Shown: positions 34,953-47,020 of the stretch, one piece after another
Layout of the letters: each line of letters opens with the position of its first letter
How positions within the stretch are numbered: the stretch's first letter is position 1
Origin: Ustulina deusta
Lineage: Eukaryota > Ascomycota > Sordariomycetes > Xylariales > Xylariaceae
DNA length: 64,000 nucleotides
Reading direction: 5' to 3'
NCBI GenBank assembly: GCA_023159155.1
Contig: JAJNNX010000004.1
Span: 1,908,066 to 1,972,065 of the forward strand
Made by a program: the position numbers and the translations under genes
The notes under the pieces: model-generated
Seen by the model: the letters and a program-made list of their open reading frames with translations, nothing else
Told to the model about the DNA's origin: nothing
Databases searched by the model: none

Positions 34953-37755
34953 GCAACAAATCATGTTCTAGTCTATCAGAAGCTGGCGGCGTCGCCATAC
35001 AGACAACGGCTTTCGCTGTCTCGCGGCGCGTGTATATTATCGGAACGGTACGGGACACGCGTTAGAACGATACTATTTACGATGGGTTGGAGTTAGGCGT
35101 GATCTAGCGAGCGCCAATATGCATTCATTTCAGTCCTCAACCGATTTCAAAATACCTATGTGGCGTCAGCGGGGCAGGTTAGGGGGGAGCTGAAGAGGAT
35201 ACCTCAGGAGATGTGATGTTGCTATTAATTCGTCAGCTTTTTGCATTTCGTTATCGAAAGGGCCATTGAAACAGGCGCCTATCTGCTATAGTCTAACTCT
35301 GTTTTGACGAAATAGAGACCTTTTCAAACACTCCCTACTTAATCCTTCGTCGCTGGCCACCGCGTCTCGTCGTCGTGGTGAACGTCCACCGTTTTTGCGC
35401 CTGAGGGATAGCCCGGAAGCGACGTGCAACCCGTGCAGGATCTCGTTATTGAGGATTAACGGTCCCGAGACTGGGTCTAGAAATAGTGGTAACAGTTGCT
35501 AATTGGCTCGTGGTTCGGTGGTAGGGCTAGCCAAGGCGGAGGATTCTTGGAGATCTGTCTCAGGTTCTTAAACGAATGCTACCATTGCAGCGGAATACCT
35601 GAAAATACCGGATTAGGCCCCCTCTTTTCTCCAGATACGTGCTAGACCCCAGGCAACCCGTATTGGGATTGGCTGTCAAGTTGTCTGGGAAGTGTGTAAC
35701 ATCCCCCACTTCATGTTGGTAATAGAGGTCCTAGCAAAAAGCATATGATCGATTGGCTCGACTTCGAGTACGAGCATAGTGTATACCCATATCACGCCGA
35801 TCGTCGTGCGCCCACTTGATCTTTTATGCTCCTAGTCTAAGTTGTTTGCACGACGAGACCAGAACCCTTACAACGTGTTTCCGAGTGATATGCGTAAGAA
35901 CACAGCCGCGACAAATATCATGGCTCAGGCGGGATAGAATATCGATAGTCTCAAGAAACGGCAAATCACATTCGATCGACATGCTCTGCCTTTCTTTCTA
36001 GGACTACTATTAACAGGCGACGCCGTTCAAGATATTTTAAGGGTAATGGTGAAACTGTTTGACCACCTTTCCATAGATCTAGATTCACTGATCCCACAGG
36101 ACTAGTTTTACTAGTCTAGAGCCTTCTATTGCTTGCACACAACAACATGAAATGTATTTCCATAGACATCGTGACTCGATTCCCCCTTTAGGGTTTGTTT
36201 GATACAACTTGCAGAGCTGTCATGAAACACATAAGACGGTAGGAGTATAAGTATATAGTATCCAACAGCGTGGCCGTGTTCGAACCCTAGTCTCGTGGCA
36301 TTGCAAATGGTTTCTGGAACGCTGGCCCTGTGAAAGGCCACACCTCATCAAGTAATACGGTGTGTTACGAGGAAGTTGGGCTTGATAGTTATAATTAAGT
36401 AAAAATGTGCTAATAACGACTCCCGTGCATTGAGGTTTTGAAATTCCCATCTCAAACCTGTAATATCGAGTACGGTTGGTTTAGTCACGGAGCACTATTT
36501 AACCAGGTCAGATCCAACAGTCCATTGCCATAAATGATTTCCGGCGACGGTTTATGATTAATTATCTTTTGAAATGCCGCTTTTGCGAAACCGAACCCGA
36601 TGGCGCCGAAAGATGCGGGGCGAATCCCGAAAACTGAAGATTTAAGTGCCTACTTCCTGGGCCATGGGCTATGTGAGAGGGATAGGTCTCAAGGAACAGC
36701 AGTTCTGGCAAGTGGCCTCTCGTAACTATTCAACCATACGATATTTCATCATGCATGCTAATCATGGCGGTCGTTGATGGGTATATCTTCCTTGTATTAT
36801 AGGGATTTTAAAGTATCCCGGGAGTGTCAACGTAACAACGTTCGATATGTGATGCCAAACATCATGCTGCGAAGCCGGATAGACGCCGGAAACCGTTGGA
36901 AAGCTATCTTGGGGATCGCTCACCGGCTCGGAGAGACGTGATTTAACAAGGCGGTGATGTTTATTATTGCTATCAAAGAACAGTCACCGGTTTTCTAGAA
37001 ATCTCTGGGCCGGAACAGGGTTACGCTCACTCCGAACTGCGGCCACTAGGGAGCACTGTAGCCGGCCTGTGATGGATTTTTAGCAGATACTAACATTAAA
37101 GCAGGTATTTTGCCTGCATAAATGTTAGTAGCTGCTAAGAAAATAACAACTAGCTTACTTGGCACGAGCGGGAGCGCCCCATCTCAACGCCCTGATGTCA
37201 ATTCAAGGGCGCAAGGCCCCACAACTGTTCATACCCCACGATGACAGTGGGCAGATCCCTGCATATCGCTAGATTGAGATGCACCTCCATTACCAACATT
37301 AGGCATGACTCTTCGAGGAGCCATCTCTGCACGGACACCGAGATCTATCTACACTAGCTGCCCAGTCCGAATCAGTCATCTATGCCAATGGTATCCGTAC
37401 ACGGCGAGCAGCGAAGGGCATCCGATGCTGACCGCTATCTGCTCGGTGCCTTGTGCTCTCGTTGAATGAACCAGTGAGAAGTCCATGGTTCGGTTCCATA
37501 CACCCTTCAGCCGCCTGCCTTTTAAGAAAGCGAGACTAGGCCGTCACTTATCGCCTCGTCCTCTTCTATTTTCCTGATTAATATTATTTATCATACATCC
37601 GTCTTCCCTTGGTCTCGTCCGATTGCGCAGCGGCCGTGTGACTCGCGTGCCCACAGAAACGCCCTCCCTGTTCCTTCTTGAGCGTGTGGCTGCTCGGCCG
37701 GGACGAGCTCCTCATAAGGTAGCCTTGACTGCCCACAAGTCCTTGTGCCCTTTGG
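34953..37755. other. Intergenic region upstream of the homeodomain gene
   Basis: 2.8 kb with no supportable gene. Its notable element is a strong inverted repeat at 37080-37138. A GTTCGAAC sequence near 36276 is not part of a foldable tRNA. Confidence 0.5.
37080..37138. repeat. Inverted repeat (26-nt arms, 7-nt loop)
   Basis: Left arm 37080-37105 and right arm 37113-37138 pair at 23 of 26 positions around loop TATTTTG. The arms begin TTAGCAG and contain TACTAACATT. A hairpin or tiny transposon relic is possible. Confidence 0.8.
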
Positions 37756-40700
37756 ATGACAACCATCCCCGAGGATCTCAACGAGGACAGTGATATGATG
37801 GATTTCGTAAATTGGGACGCCGCAGCCGCCAGCACAGGCTTCGACTTGCTGGCTGGCGCCGAGGGCGCCGAGGATCATCCTGATGTCGCCCCGGCTCTAG
37901 CCCCAGACCTATCGGAGGATCCTAGCATGATGGGCCTCGTATTTGGTGATGTCGAGGGCGATGATTGGTCCTATTGGGCACTTCAGCATTATGAGTCTAC
38001 CCAGCTGCAACAGGATGCTGACATCTCGGCACATCCCGACCTGGAGTCTGAAGAGACATTGCCGGGCGCTTCCCAGTTTTCCTGGGAGACGCCAGAAGCT
38101 CCTTGTACTAATTGTTCCCGATGGACCTATCAATGCAAGAGGATCCGTGAAGGTAAATACAGAGGTTATTGCACTAGCTGCATTGCACTTCGACGACAGT
38201 GTAGTTTTGGGCCCTCGACCAACACCCTCGCTTCGGAGGGCAGCGCCACCTTCCCCGCGAATCCCTGGCCCGTCATGGGTGATAGGCCAGAGACCTCGAT
38301 CCTTCATGAAGATGACCTAGCTGCTATCGTCACCTCAGAACCCCCAACGCCGCTGAGGACGGCCGTTGCGGAAGTGACACCGTTCTCACCACGCCCTCAG
38401 CACACACCGAAGATTGGTGCTCGATTCTCCCGTGAATCCGTGAAGGTGCTTAAGAACTGGGTTGTAACGCATAGCCATCATCCATATCCCACAGACGAGG
38501 AAAGGGAAAGTCTACAAAAGATCACTGGGCTGAACAAGACCCAGATCACCAACTGGCTGGCCAATGCCCGACGCCGGGGAAAAATACAGCCTACCCGAGC
38601 AACATCGCCACATATTGGCCGAGGGTATGCCCAGGCTATTGACGTTCCGCAGCGAAGAGGTACACCAGGCCTATTCGAATATATGAATCCCCTACAACGT
38701 TGGGAGAACTCTCCGCCCGAAAACGAACCTGCTTCGGTAACCGCTATTGCGCGCGCCGTGTCGGCTTCCCGTTCATTTTCAGCAACATCAGGCTCGGGTC
38801 GCACTAGTCCCAACGTATGGAATTTCTCGGATGACGGATCTAGCAGGTCCCTCTGCAACCAATCGTCCGCTAGTAGTTTGGGAACTTCGCACTCCAGTGG
38901 TGGCTCCTTTGCGTCGGCTTTCTCTAACCAGTCCCGTGGCTCGTCGATTCCGTCATTCGTTCGAAGCAACCGCGGCCGCCGGCGACGGAGGCGTGCACCA
39001 CCAAAACGCGCAGAGGAGCAGCTAAGCCAGCCACTCAAGACTTTCCAGTGTACTTTCTGTACTGAAACCTTCAGAACAAAGCACGACTGGCAACGCCACG
39101 AGAAGTCGTTGCATCTATCGCTCGAAAGGTGGATTTGTTCTCCTGATGGCCCTCGAGCTGTCAACCCCGATAATGGACTGACGAGTTGCGTTTTTTGCGG
39201 CGAAGAAAATCCAGACGACGCACATATCGAGTCGCATAATTTTTCTGGGTGTACTGAACGAACTCAAGAGGAACGCACGTTCTACCGAAAAGACCATCTA
39301 CGGCAACATCTACGACTTGTCCACGATGTTAAATTTCTTCCATGGACCATGGACAAATGGCGAGTGACATCTCCCGCAATCCGGTCGCGATGCGGTTTCT
39401 GTGGTATGGTTCTTGACAGCTGGACTGTTCGAGTCGACCATCTGGCTGAGCACTTCAAGACTGGTAACACCATGGCTGACTGGAAGGGTGACTGGGGTTT
39501 TGATGCACCCGTTCTCGAAATGGTCGAGAACTCGATTCCTCCTTGTGAGCTAAGCGCAAAACTATCTTTACGTATAGGTATCTAACCATTTTGCAGACTT
39601 AATTCACGATGAGAGGCAATCGCCTTTACCGTTCGAAGCGAGTCAGCCATCACCTAGTTCTCCAACTAATGCATATGAGCTTTTGAAAATGGAGTTGCAA
39701 TGGTGGACGACCAATAGAATAGAGGAGCTTGGTACCCCTCCCAGCGATTCAGAGATCCAACACGAGGCATGTCGCATCATCTATGGCGCTGAAGTTATGC
39801 TAAAAGGTGTCGGGACGTCCTCTTCGTCATGGCTTTGTGATCTAATCACGTCTTGCGAAGAGGCTAAACGCGAGGCCGCATTCCGCCCACGAACACCTCG
39901 TTCCAACTGTTTATCCTCTCTTCGCATTAACGGCAAATCTGACATCTTTGAGAATTGTGAATTTGAGAAAGAATTGCAAGATTACGTCCAGGCAAAGTTG
40001 CTATTGGGTCTCACCGCTATGGATCACGAGCTTCAGGACGAATCATGCCGTATTTTAGGGAGAATGGAGGAAAAGTCGGGTAATCCGTCGGAGGCTCTGG
40101 CCAATTGGTTTGTCCGCATGATCAATGCTTCGTCGTCTTGGCTTCAGGACTTTAGACAACGAGCACATCTTCCCCGAAGTGAGGACGTCGGCGATGCTAA
40201 TAAGCGGTCAACTGACCCGAAGACAATCGATTCCACAATTCACAACTACAGCCGTTTGGAGGCTGAGCTCGGAGAATACCTTCGGCTTCAGAGATCACTC
40301 GGCAATGAGCCGACAGATGCTGGTTTGCAACGCCAAGCAAGGATTATTGTTTACGAGTATGTATTAAAATGTTTCACTCCCAGATACTCCCAACCCCCTC
40401 GAATGATGAGTCACAATTCTACCGTAATCGGTAATATCTAAAATCTGATTTCTTATAGGGTCGATGACGAATGGAACCAGACAGCAGCGGATGACAAGGA
40501 ATGGCTAGAAAACTTTAGGGAAAGGCATCCCCCAAAGTCATCTCGTCCAAGTCCAACCTCTAGTAGTTCACTATCAACGAAAAGACACCCATCCACTACT
40601 AGCCAGTCGACACCACTGGACCCGTCACACACGATCCACGCGTCTGGTAAATCCCCCCAGGCGAACAATAGCCTGTCCCCCGGTGGATCCAGTACAGGCT

Positions 40701-41728
40701 CGATAAAACCCGGTGCAAGATTCCTGAACGACGCGAACTGCTTTCGCCGCTTAGCGAAAGATCTCAATCGCTTCGTGACAGCAACTATGTCTGCCAACAA
40801 CCCCAATCGACACGTGCCCACAGATGAAGAACTGAAGCACCAGGCACGATGGATAGTATACGATGAGTGAGTCGAGACACTCTTCTACATTTGGCCCACC
40901 CTTTGCTGACAATATTTCAGCGATGACCCGTTTAATCAGACAGCAGCCGACAATGCAGAGTGGCTGCAGAGATTCAAGATTGATGCTGGGATACTACCTC
41001 CTCAATCTGGTCCAGGCCTAGGAATTTGGTCTGTATCATGGAATATTAAAGACGGTGGCACTGGCTTTGAGCCACCTTACGTCGCCCCCAACCCCACGGC
41101 GATGATAGAACCACTTCACGAGAACCCACAGATATATCTTTGCGATAATGCGAAACCTTTTGAATCCGAGGCTGCTACTGCAAACCACTTTCTCCGAACT
41201 TTCACTCAGCGATACCCTGCACCAGCCAAGATCTTCTGTAGCCGGGAACTTGAAAATGGACTGACAGAATACGTCAAACGCGAGCTGCTGAAAACGGGTG
41301 TTTTCCCAAACGATGCACAGCTTCAAGCGCGGGCTCGAGACATTTTGAGCATGCAAAAGACCCCTTGTGATGATCCTATTCTTCTTGGCAAGTTCAAGGC
41401 GGCTCTACAAGGGAATATATCTGCGCAACAGTCTCTCCCTATGGACACCAGCTTCGCCTTGGATTTCACTGCGAGTATTCCGGCTTCGATGCCCACGACC
41501 TCCGCACTTTCAGCGGGACTGGCTTCGTCTATGCCCTTAGATCCAACACTTTCTGTCCCGGCTACGGATCCCTGGTCTACGGAGATGGAGCTCGACTTGA
41601 GTTTCACAGAGCAGGAACTCAACGACCTCCTTGAGGATGTTAGCTACGGGCTTGGCGATACTATCCAGCTGAACCAAGACTCAAACTCTCAGGGGAGTGC
41701 CAGCGGAGGACCCAGCATGCCTATTTAA
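37756..41728 (+). CDS. Zn-cluster-like / TALE homeodomain / C2H2 regulator with five C-terminal repeats
   Basis: Four exons: 37756-39544, 39597-40356, 40459-40866 and 40921-41728, giving 1254 aa. Introns are 52, 102 and 54 nt, with donors GTGAGC, GTATGT, GTGAGT and fitting phases. In order: an acidic N-terminus; a six-Cys array C117-C149 (x2,x6,x11,x2,x6), like Zn2Cys6 with a long middle loop; a TALE homeodomain at ~221-276 with the HSHHPYPT extension and WLANARRR recognition helix; a Ser-rich linker and an Arg-rich patch; a C2H2 finger at C432/C435/H448/H453 (x2,x12,x4), then CVFC and CGFC zinc-finger-like segments. Five related ~55-70-residue modules follow (about 628-679, 720-785, 816-873, 947-1008, 1096-1150) with the pattern G-x2-PTD-x2-LQ-xQAR ... 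WL-x2-F. It is presumably a nuclear regulator; its targets are unknown. Confidence 0.88.
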
Positions 41729-42478
41729 TCGATAAAGACGCTTTATTGATGTTTGTTGTATGCGATTCTAGTCTTGATACCATTTAAGAAAAATGATAGG
41801 TGGGTTATATGAGGGACTTGGGCATGACACGCTTCACTCTTTAACTGATCTGTATATACCAATATTTATAATGGAAATCTTAATCATGCATGCTCGTGTG
41901 ACTTAGTGAACCGGCGGTATTTGAAATACCCATGTAAACTACTAGTTTGTAATACCTATGAGGAAAGCCGGCTAGAGACAGGCTCTCCCTGCGTTGGAAG
42001 CAAACGCGCTCTAGTTTAACCTCGGAAGACATCCTCTATTATGCGGTCCAATGAGCGTTCAACGTAGAAATAAGTTTTACTCAACCTTTTTACAGCAGCA
42101 CTGGGTTTTCGAAGGACGTCGGGGGGATATTACCCTTTTCAGCGATTTTTTTCTACAACTCCGTTATTCTTCCGACAGCGCAATAATCCACTAATAAAAG
42201 ATCTTCCGCCGTGCAGCGCTGTTCCATGCCCAGCGACGACGCGCTGCCGACCCTTCATCCGCGACACGGCACGTGATAAGAGAGGATTTTTTTTGTCCGT
42301 TCTACAAGCTCCGCCGTCGTGGAGATGTAGATGTAAGATGTATCAACATGATGTATAAAAGAGAACTTGCCGCTCCCAACAGGAGCCACAATGTATGTAT
42401 ATCATGGCAAAGTAGCCTGCCTGCCTGCCTGCCGACCATCCCGCGATCGACACCGTCACAGAACTATCTATCCCCACA
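41729..42478. other. Intergenic region, promoter of the GH43 gene
   Basis: 750 bp. It contains a TATA box (42354) and a short CTGC microsatellite (about 42417-42434). No gene. Confidence 0.55.
42354..42360 (+). promoter_or_regulatory. TATA box of the GH43 gene
   Basis: TATAAAA located 125 bp upstream of the GH43 start codon, a suitable distance for a fungal core promoter. Confidence 0.5.
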
Positions 42479-43432
42479 ATGGGCTTGCGAAAGATGTTCG
42501 GGGCTCTCCTGAGCCTGGCGACGGCGGTGGGCTTCGCCTCGGCGTGGACGAACCCGATCCGCAGCCCCGGCGGCTCCGATCCCTTCCTGACGTACAGCGG
42601 GGGCTATTATTACCTCATGTCGACGTCGTGGACGGACGTGGAGATCGCGCGCTCGACGACCGTCGCGGGCCTCACGACGGCCACGAAAAAGGTCATCTAC
42701 ACCAGCACCGACGCCTCGCGCGACGCCAATGTCTGGGCGCCCGAGGTCCACTACTTCGACGGGGCCTGGTACGTCTACTTCACCGCCGGCAGCTCGAGCG
42801 ATCTCGACGGCCAGAGACTGCACGTCCTGAAGGGTACGTATCGCCGTTTCCCATCTCGTGTTTTTGCTTCTGTTTTTTACCCACTCGCTAACACTCAAGA
42901 CGAAAAAGGCGGCGCTACGCCCTGGGACACGTTCTCATACGTCGGACGGCTGACGGACGAGTGGGCCATCGACGCCTCGACGCTGCGCACCAGCTTCGGC
43001 AACTATCTCGTGTTCTCGTGTTTCCACGGGGTGTCGGCGCAGTCGCTGTGCATCCAGAAGCTGGGGTCGGACTACGCGTCGCTGACGGGGTCGATCAGCG
43101 TCATCTCGCAGCCGACGGCGGCGTGGGAGACGGTGTCGACGCCCGTCAACGAGGGGCCGGCGGCGCTGTACTGGGGCGGCAAGACGTATCTGGCGTACTC
43201 GGCCTCGTACTGCTGGTCCGCCAGCTATTGCCTGGGCCTGCTGACGTGGGACGGCACCACGGATCCCACCAACGCCGCCGCGTGGTCCAAGTCCTCCGGC
43301 TGCGTCCTGTCCTCGGCCAACGGCAACTACGGCACCGGCCATAACTCCTTCTTCCAGAGCCCCGACGCTACCCAGACCTATTTAGCTCTCTGGAGTCTTG
43401 ATTTGCCATTTTCGGCAAAGTCTCAACTCTAG
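42479..43432 (+). CDS. Secreted GH43 glycosidase (arabinofuranosidase/xylosidase type), C-terminally truncated
   Basis: Exons 42479-42833 and 42909-43432 join across a 75-nt intron with a GCTAAC branch site, to 292 aa. The first ~22 residues are a signal peptide ending FASA, so the enzyme is exported. GH43 landmarks of the five-bladed propeller: RSPGGSDPF (catalytic base Asp), NVWAPEVHYFDGAWYVYF (pKa-tuning Asp region), NEGPAALYWGGKTYLAYS (general acid Glu) and GTGHNSFFQSPD. The family hydrolyses arabinosyl or xylosyl side chains of plant hemicellulose or pectin. Resemblance stops just after SPDATQT: the remaining frame WSLDLPFSAKSQL lies in a palindrome at the edge of the AT-rich tract. The last ~40-50 residues of the family domain seem missing, so activity is doubtful. 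High GC codon use contrasts sharply with the adjoining tract. Confidence 0.88.
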   Translation: MGLRKMFGALLSLATAVGFASAWTNPIRSPGGSDPFLTYSGGYYYLMSTSWTDVEIARSTTVAGLTTATKKVIYTSTDASRDANVWAPEVHYFDGAWYVYFTAGSSSDLDGQRLHVLKGTYRRFPSRVFASVFYPLANTQDEKGGATPWDTFSYVGRLTDEWAIDASTLRTSFGNYLVFSCFHGVSAQSLCIQKLGSDYASLTGSISVISQPTAAWETVSTPVNEGPAALYWGGKTYLAYSASYCWSASYCLGLLTWDGTTDPTNAAAWSKSSGCVLSSANGNYGTGHNSFFQSPDATQTYLALWSLDLPFSAKSQL

Positions 43433-43434
43433 AG
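43388..43434. repeat. Imperfect palindrome at the gene/AT-tract junction
   Basis: Left arm CTCTGGAGTCTTGATTTGCC (43388-43407) and right arm GGCAAAGTC...CTAGAG (43414-43434) are imperfect reverse complements around a 6-nt loop. They sit exactly where GH43 similarity ends, and may be a transposon terminus. Confidence 0.55.
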
Positions 43435-44479
43435 TTATGTTTTAGGGGTTGTTTCGGGAGCCTTACATATGCAAGACATACAGAACTGCTACAGTCAATA
43501 TTTTAACACAATCTTGATTTTAGGAACATGTTCTAAACGTTGTTTTGAAGCCTTGTAGTACCTATATATTAGTAATTTCCCTGGACTACTGTTTCTTAGC
43601 TATAAAAATATAATTAGGTAAGTACTACTTATTAATAAGAGCGTACCTATTTAACTTATCTACTTACAGGCAATATATATAGAACTAATTGCTTACTTAC
43701 TTACCTAGTACTTTTTTTTCCTAGACCTACTAACTATACTTATACAATCTTAATACTAATTAAAATAATAAGCAAGCAACCCGATTGCTATAGGCCCCGG
43801 AAAAGGTCAGCCGATCTTGAAAAAATAGGCTCTAAAACCTATATAATTGACTAAGACCTAGTTGGCTGTATAAAACAGTTATTTAATAATATCTAATAGT
43901 TTAAAGCTAAAAAGCGTTATAGTAAGTATAAAAATTACTAGAATAGTCCTATTAACTAGGGCACAGGCAGCAAACCTATTATTATTAGTTTATTTTTTTT
44001 TATTACTTTAAAAAATTATTAAGATAATTAGAAACTTAATAAATATTAAAAGCTATATTTAAGTATTAAAAATTAGAAAAAAAGGCTATAAAAAATATTA
44101 CTAGAAATTATTATAGAACAATTAAAAAATATAAAAGATTAGAAATTCTTTTGCTAAATATTTAGTCTGGCTTTTTATACCTAGGATATATTAGAAATAA
44201 GTTTAATAATATGTAGTAATATAAATATAAATGCAAATACTACAAACAAAACAAACTACCTTAATAGTAAAAAAGTTAAAGCTAGCTTATATTTTATAAT
44301 ATTATTAAAATATATATTATTGCTTGCTAGTATACTTATTAATAATTATAACCTAAATTTATTATTTATATTATTTATATTATAAAATAATTTATAATAT
44401 TTTAAATATATTATTATACTAATCTATATAAATAAAAAATATAAGTACTAGAGCTTAATAATATATAATATATATTAAA

Positions 44480-44781
44480 TGTTGGAATAACTGGCATTGG
44501 TTACAACCTTATCGTGCAACTTGCACGGAGTGCGAGTTCACGCTCGGCTGTTGTACGGATGTTAGTCGGACCTCGGCCGGACGAAGGGGACCTTATTTCC
44601 CTTTTGTCATGTTAGCTCGTACAATAGCGTGAGCTCTCACATAAATGTGAGAGACTCATGCTTCGTACGAACATTCTTTTTCTTCTCTTTTCTTTATAGA
44701 TGACATAGTACAATACATTGTATTCTGTCTACGCGCGTTATTTGTTTTACGTACGATATATCGTATACAGCCCATTCAACA
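44480..44781. mobile_element. Solo LTR (Copia-like), intact with 5-bp target duplication
   Basis: 302 bp of ordinary base composition inside the AT tract. It begins TGTTGGAAT and ends ATTCAACA, so TG...CA termini with TGTTG/CAACA inverted ends. The five bases on each side are identical (TTAAA at 44475-44479 and 44782-44786), the signature of retroviral-type integration. No internal retrotransposon domain or second LTR follows, so it is a solo LTR left by recombination. The TGTTGGAAT end recalls Ty1/Copia LTRs; that subclass call is inference. Confidence 0.85.
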
Positions 44782-45891
44782 TTAAAAAATAATTATTTAT
44801 TTAAATTTTATTTATAATGCTAACCAAAAGTAATAAGTTATAATAAATTTTGTTTATTTGCTTAGTATATTAAATATATCCTTTATCTGGGCCTAGCAAA
44901 AAGATAAAAGTTTAACTTAAACAATAGATTAGTCCTATAAGTTTTATATTATAGAATTAGCTCATACTTTTTTTAATAAAAAAAGCTTATTAAATTTTTA
45001 GCAGTTTATATTATATAAATAAACTAATAGCTCTTAAAAAATTAAAACAAAAGTTTTTAATAACTAGTTAAACTAGGTAAAGCTTTATATTAATATAGCT
45101 TAAATTGCTATAATAATAATTAGCTTATTATTAAATAAAACTAAGCTTTTAAACTAAATATTACTATAATAAATATTTATAAACATTAGATAAGAGCCAG
45201 AGCTAAACTAAATATTACTACAATAAAAACTATTATTATAATAAGCAATTATAAATACTAAACAATAGCTAGAACTAAACTAAATATTACTACAACAAGC
45301 ACTATTACTATAACAAGTATTTCTAAACATTAAACAATAGTTAAAAAAGCTGCCTTTGCTTACTATATTATTAAATAAAATAAAAACAATAGTTTAAGCA
45401 TAAATTTAATTTAATTTATTACTAAATAAACAAAAATATAAAATATATTATTTAATAGCTCTGTTTGTTATAGCTAGCAAATAAAACATAATCCAAATTA
45501 ATTATATTATTTAACAAACATTCAAAAGTGCCCTTATATAATATAAAAAAAATCAATATATAGTAGTACTTTTTATTCTATTTGGTTAGACTATTAATTT
45601 TACTTAATTTAGTAGTCTTCTAACCTATAAATAGCTTTAGTTTTTTTATTTTATAGCTCTAGTAGTAATAAAAAGTCTAGTACTATCTGTTCTTTTTAGC
45701 TTTTATATATTTAATTAATATATTAGTTAAAACAATAATTATTATATTATAATAAAAAGACTACAAAACTTAAAATAAAAAAAGTATAAATATTAGTAGA
45801 AAGTCTAAAGTAATATAAAATATAATATTTATTTGGATTGCTATATCTAAGCTTAAAAAACTAATATTTGCTAATATTTATAATAAAACAC

Positions 45892-45955
45892 TGCTTAATT
45901 ATTGCTTAATAATTATTGCTTAATAATTATTGCTTAATAATTACTGCTTAATAAA
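45892..45955. repeat. 14-bp tandem repeat
   Basis: TGCTTAATAATTAT units begin at 45903, 45917, 45931 and 45945, preceded by a shortened copy at 45892. Confidence 0.8.
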
Positions 45956-47020
45956 TATTATTTGCTATAACATAGCAAAATATTAATACTAGCTAACTAG
46001 ATATTTTATAAAAATATAAATATTTTTTTTTTAGCTAATTAAAAATATTAAAAAAAAAATATTTATTACCCCTAAACTACCCAACTACCTAACTACCCCT
46101 AAACTATTAAACCTATAATATAACTATTATTAAAAAACATTAAATTAGGAATATTTATATTCTAATATAAATATTTCTTTTTTTTTAGTTTAAAAAGCGC
46201 TAATATAATTAGACTTAAAAAAATAGTATCTAATTAATTATTTTACGGAGCTAAACCAATTCTATATTTTTAAATATAAAAATAATTTAGTAAACAAATA
46301 TAAACGCCTAGTTTTAAACTTAAGCAAAAAAACATATAGTACTATTTTTATACTATATAAAATAAAACTAAATAAAAAAATCAAACTATTTAAAAGTCCA
46401 AGTCTACTTTTTGGTTAAATAAAAAAAAAAAATCTAAACCTAACTATATAGCAAAGCAAAATCAAAATATAGCTATAGCTATAAAACAAAAAACTAGCTA
46501 TTACAAAATTATCTATTAAAATAAAACTTAATAAAGCTATTCTAGAACCTTATATTAAAAAAACTAAAAATAAAAGCCTAGCTTTAGTACAGAGCACTTT
46601 AGCTTGCATTAAAACAAAAAACAATAATAATAGCCCGGTTTATAAAAATAGCATTAATAAAATCAATAATATTAACTAGATCTGCTTTGTTTATATATAT
46701 TAAACCTAACTATAATATATTAAAGCTTAATTAATAAACTACTAGTTATTAATAACCCTATAATTAAATTTATTTGTTTTATTTTTAATAAAACATATAT
46801 TATTAAATATTAAAAAATATTTAATAGTAATACTAGTCTTGTATTAATAATACTAAGCAATAACTACCTTTAAAAATAAATAAAATTAACAAATAATAAA
46901 ACAAAAAGTTTTAAATATATTAAAGCTTTAATAAACGCCTATAGCTAGGCTAGTCCCAGCCAAACAACTCTTATAATCAAGTATAAAATTCAGAATATCT
47001 ATTATAGCTTTCCGTTTTTT

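Noticed and set aside
36260..36310. GTTCGAAC resembling a tRNA T-loop
   Set aside because: Flanking bases do not pair as a T-stem on either strand, and no D-arm or acceptor stem is found.
37080..37140. Helitron 3' end (hairpin followed by CTAA)
   Set aside because: The hairpin is not at the required distance from CTRR, and no following T target base or TC start is seen.
38478..39164. Minus-strand 228-codon ORF inside the homeodomain gene
   Set aside because: Antisense shadow. The sense frame carries the homeodomain and C2H2 motifs.
42464..43344. Several long antisense and alternate-frame ORFs across the GH43 gene
   Set aside because: Products are His/Arg/Gly-rich as expected from GC-rich shadows; the sense frame has all GH43 motifs.
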